Shown here piece after piece: positions 63,571 to 64,000 of a DNA stretch of 64,000 nucleotides. The translations under genes and the position numbers were made by a program. Position 1 is the first letter of the stretch. Each line of letters starts with the position of its first letter. The DNA lies in contig NZ_AUEP01000004.1 in NCBI RefSeq assembly GCF_000426045.1, forward strand, positions 400,942 through 464,941, in the 5' to 3' direction. This stretch comes from Marmoricola sp. URHB0036. Its GTDB lineage: Bacteria; Actinomycetota; Actinomycetes; Propionibacteriales; Nocardioidaceae. Below the pieces are notes generated by a model that was not told the DNA's origin, ran no database searches, and saw only the letters and a program-made list of their open reading frames with translations.

Positions 63571-64000
63571 CTAGTTGTGATGCCCAGCCAGGTTGTTCAA
63601 CCTGGTGCTGGGTGCAGCCTTTCCGACCGCTGAGTGAGGCCGGTGGTGGTTGTACTCGTGGATCCATGCTGGCAGGGCTGCCATGCGCGCGGAATCGGAG
63701 TTGTAGAACTTCTTGAAAGCCCAGCCCTCGACGAGGGTGCGGTGGAACCGCTCGATCTTGCCGTTGGTCTGTGGTCGGTAGGGCCGGGTGCGCTTGTGGG
63801 TGACGTCGAGTTGGGCGCAGGTGTCGCGCCAGAGGAATGATCGGTAGCAGCCGCCGTTATCGGTCAAGACCCGTTGGACGGTGACGCCGCGCTCGGCGAA
63901 CCAGGCCACTGCGTTGCGGAGAACCTCCGCGGCGGTCTCGCCTGTCTCGTCGTTGCGTGCCTCGACATAGGCGACCCGGGAGTGGTCATCGATGACTGTG
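63571..64000 (-). mobile_element. IS481-type transposase, 3' part (runs off the window)
   Basis: 143 codons of an rve-fold DDE transposase. VIDDHSRVAYVEARNDET holds the first Asp, VLTDNGGCYRS the second, and GKIERFHRTLVEGWAF the Glu, followed by HEYNHHRPHSAVGKAAP, all in the order of the IS481 family. The N-terminus with the DNA-binding part lies outside. The stop is at 63571; I could not place the terminal inverted repeat. Confidence 0.88.

Overview
The window is very GC-rich, densely packed actinobacterial DNA. Codon use, a menaquinone-only quinone pathway, a 14-gene NADH dehydrogenase operon, a fused 2-oxoacid:ferredoxin oxidoreductase and GTG/TGATG/ATGA gene junctions all fit a Nocardioides-like member of the Nocardioidaceae. 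That placement is inference from style and content, not from a marker search.

Left part (1-12.5 kb): the end of an epoxide-hydrolase-like gene, a tRNA-Tyr(GUA), a YajQ-family protein, an SRPBCC protein, a lipoprotein, a PEP-mutase/isocitrate-lyase-family enzyme, a complete sulfate ABC transporter (binding protein, two permeases, ATPase), the korAB pair behind a promoter carrying a clear palindromic operator, a second SRPBCC protein and a RarD-type exporter. Nested palindromes lie between several of these genes.

Catabolic island (12.5-25.5 kb): an arylsulfatase with a CSPTR core; an IclR regulator facing a long, tightly coupled operon. The operon encodes an oligopeptide-type ABC importer, a class-C-beta-lactamase-fold serine hydrolase, three enzymes that match L-carnitine breakdown (BKACE-type 3-dehydrocarnitine cleavage enzyme, L-carnitine dehydrogenase, betainyl-CoA thioesterase) and, as last gene, a formylglycine-generating enzyme that could mature the sulfatase. 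I read this as a candidate pathway for importing a bulkier, possibly esterified and/or sulfated, carnitine-like compound, cleaving it and degrading the carnitine. A decayed stretch follows (25.5-27.7 kb) with a DUF4190-like pseudogene, a remnant of a second formylglycine-generating enzyme, hairpins and three small membrane proteins.

Respiratory region (27.7-62 kb): a polyprenyl diphosphate synthase, then nuoN to nuoA (complex I) on the minus strand, followed by menG, menF, menD, menC, menE and menA interrupted by other genes (L,D-transpeptidase, pyruvyl transferase, MFS and EamA transporters, metallo-hydrolase, Baeyer-Villiger-type monooxygenase, and a Na+/H+ antiporter fused to a UBP zinc finger). 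Together these make menaquinone and feed it electrons from NADH. Between nuoC and nuoD lies a 50-codon ORF that repeats the last 23 residues of NuoC with only synonymous differences.

Two families of palindromic repeats are spread through this half. They cluster between nuoA and menG, and copies sit in frame inside nuoG, the monooxygenase gene and menD, so these proteins carry repeat-derived peptides. The right edge holds a TetR regulator coupled to a PAP2-like membrane protein, and the 3' part of an IS481-type transposase that runs off the window.
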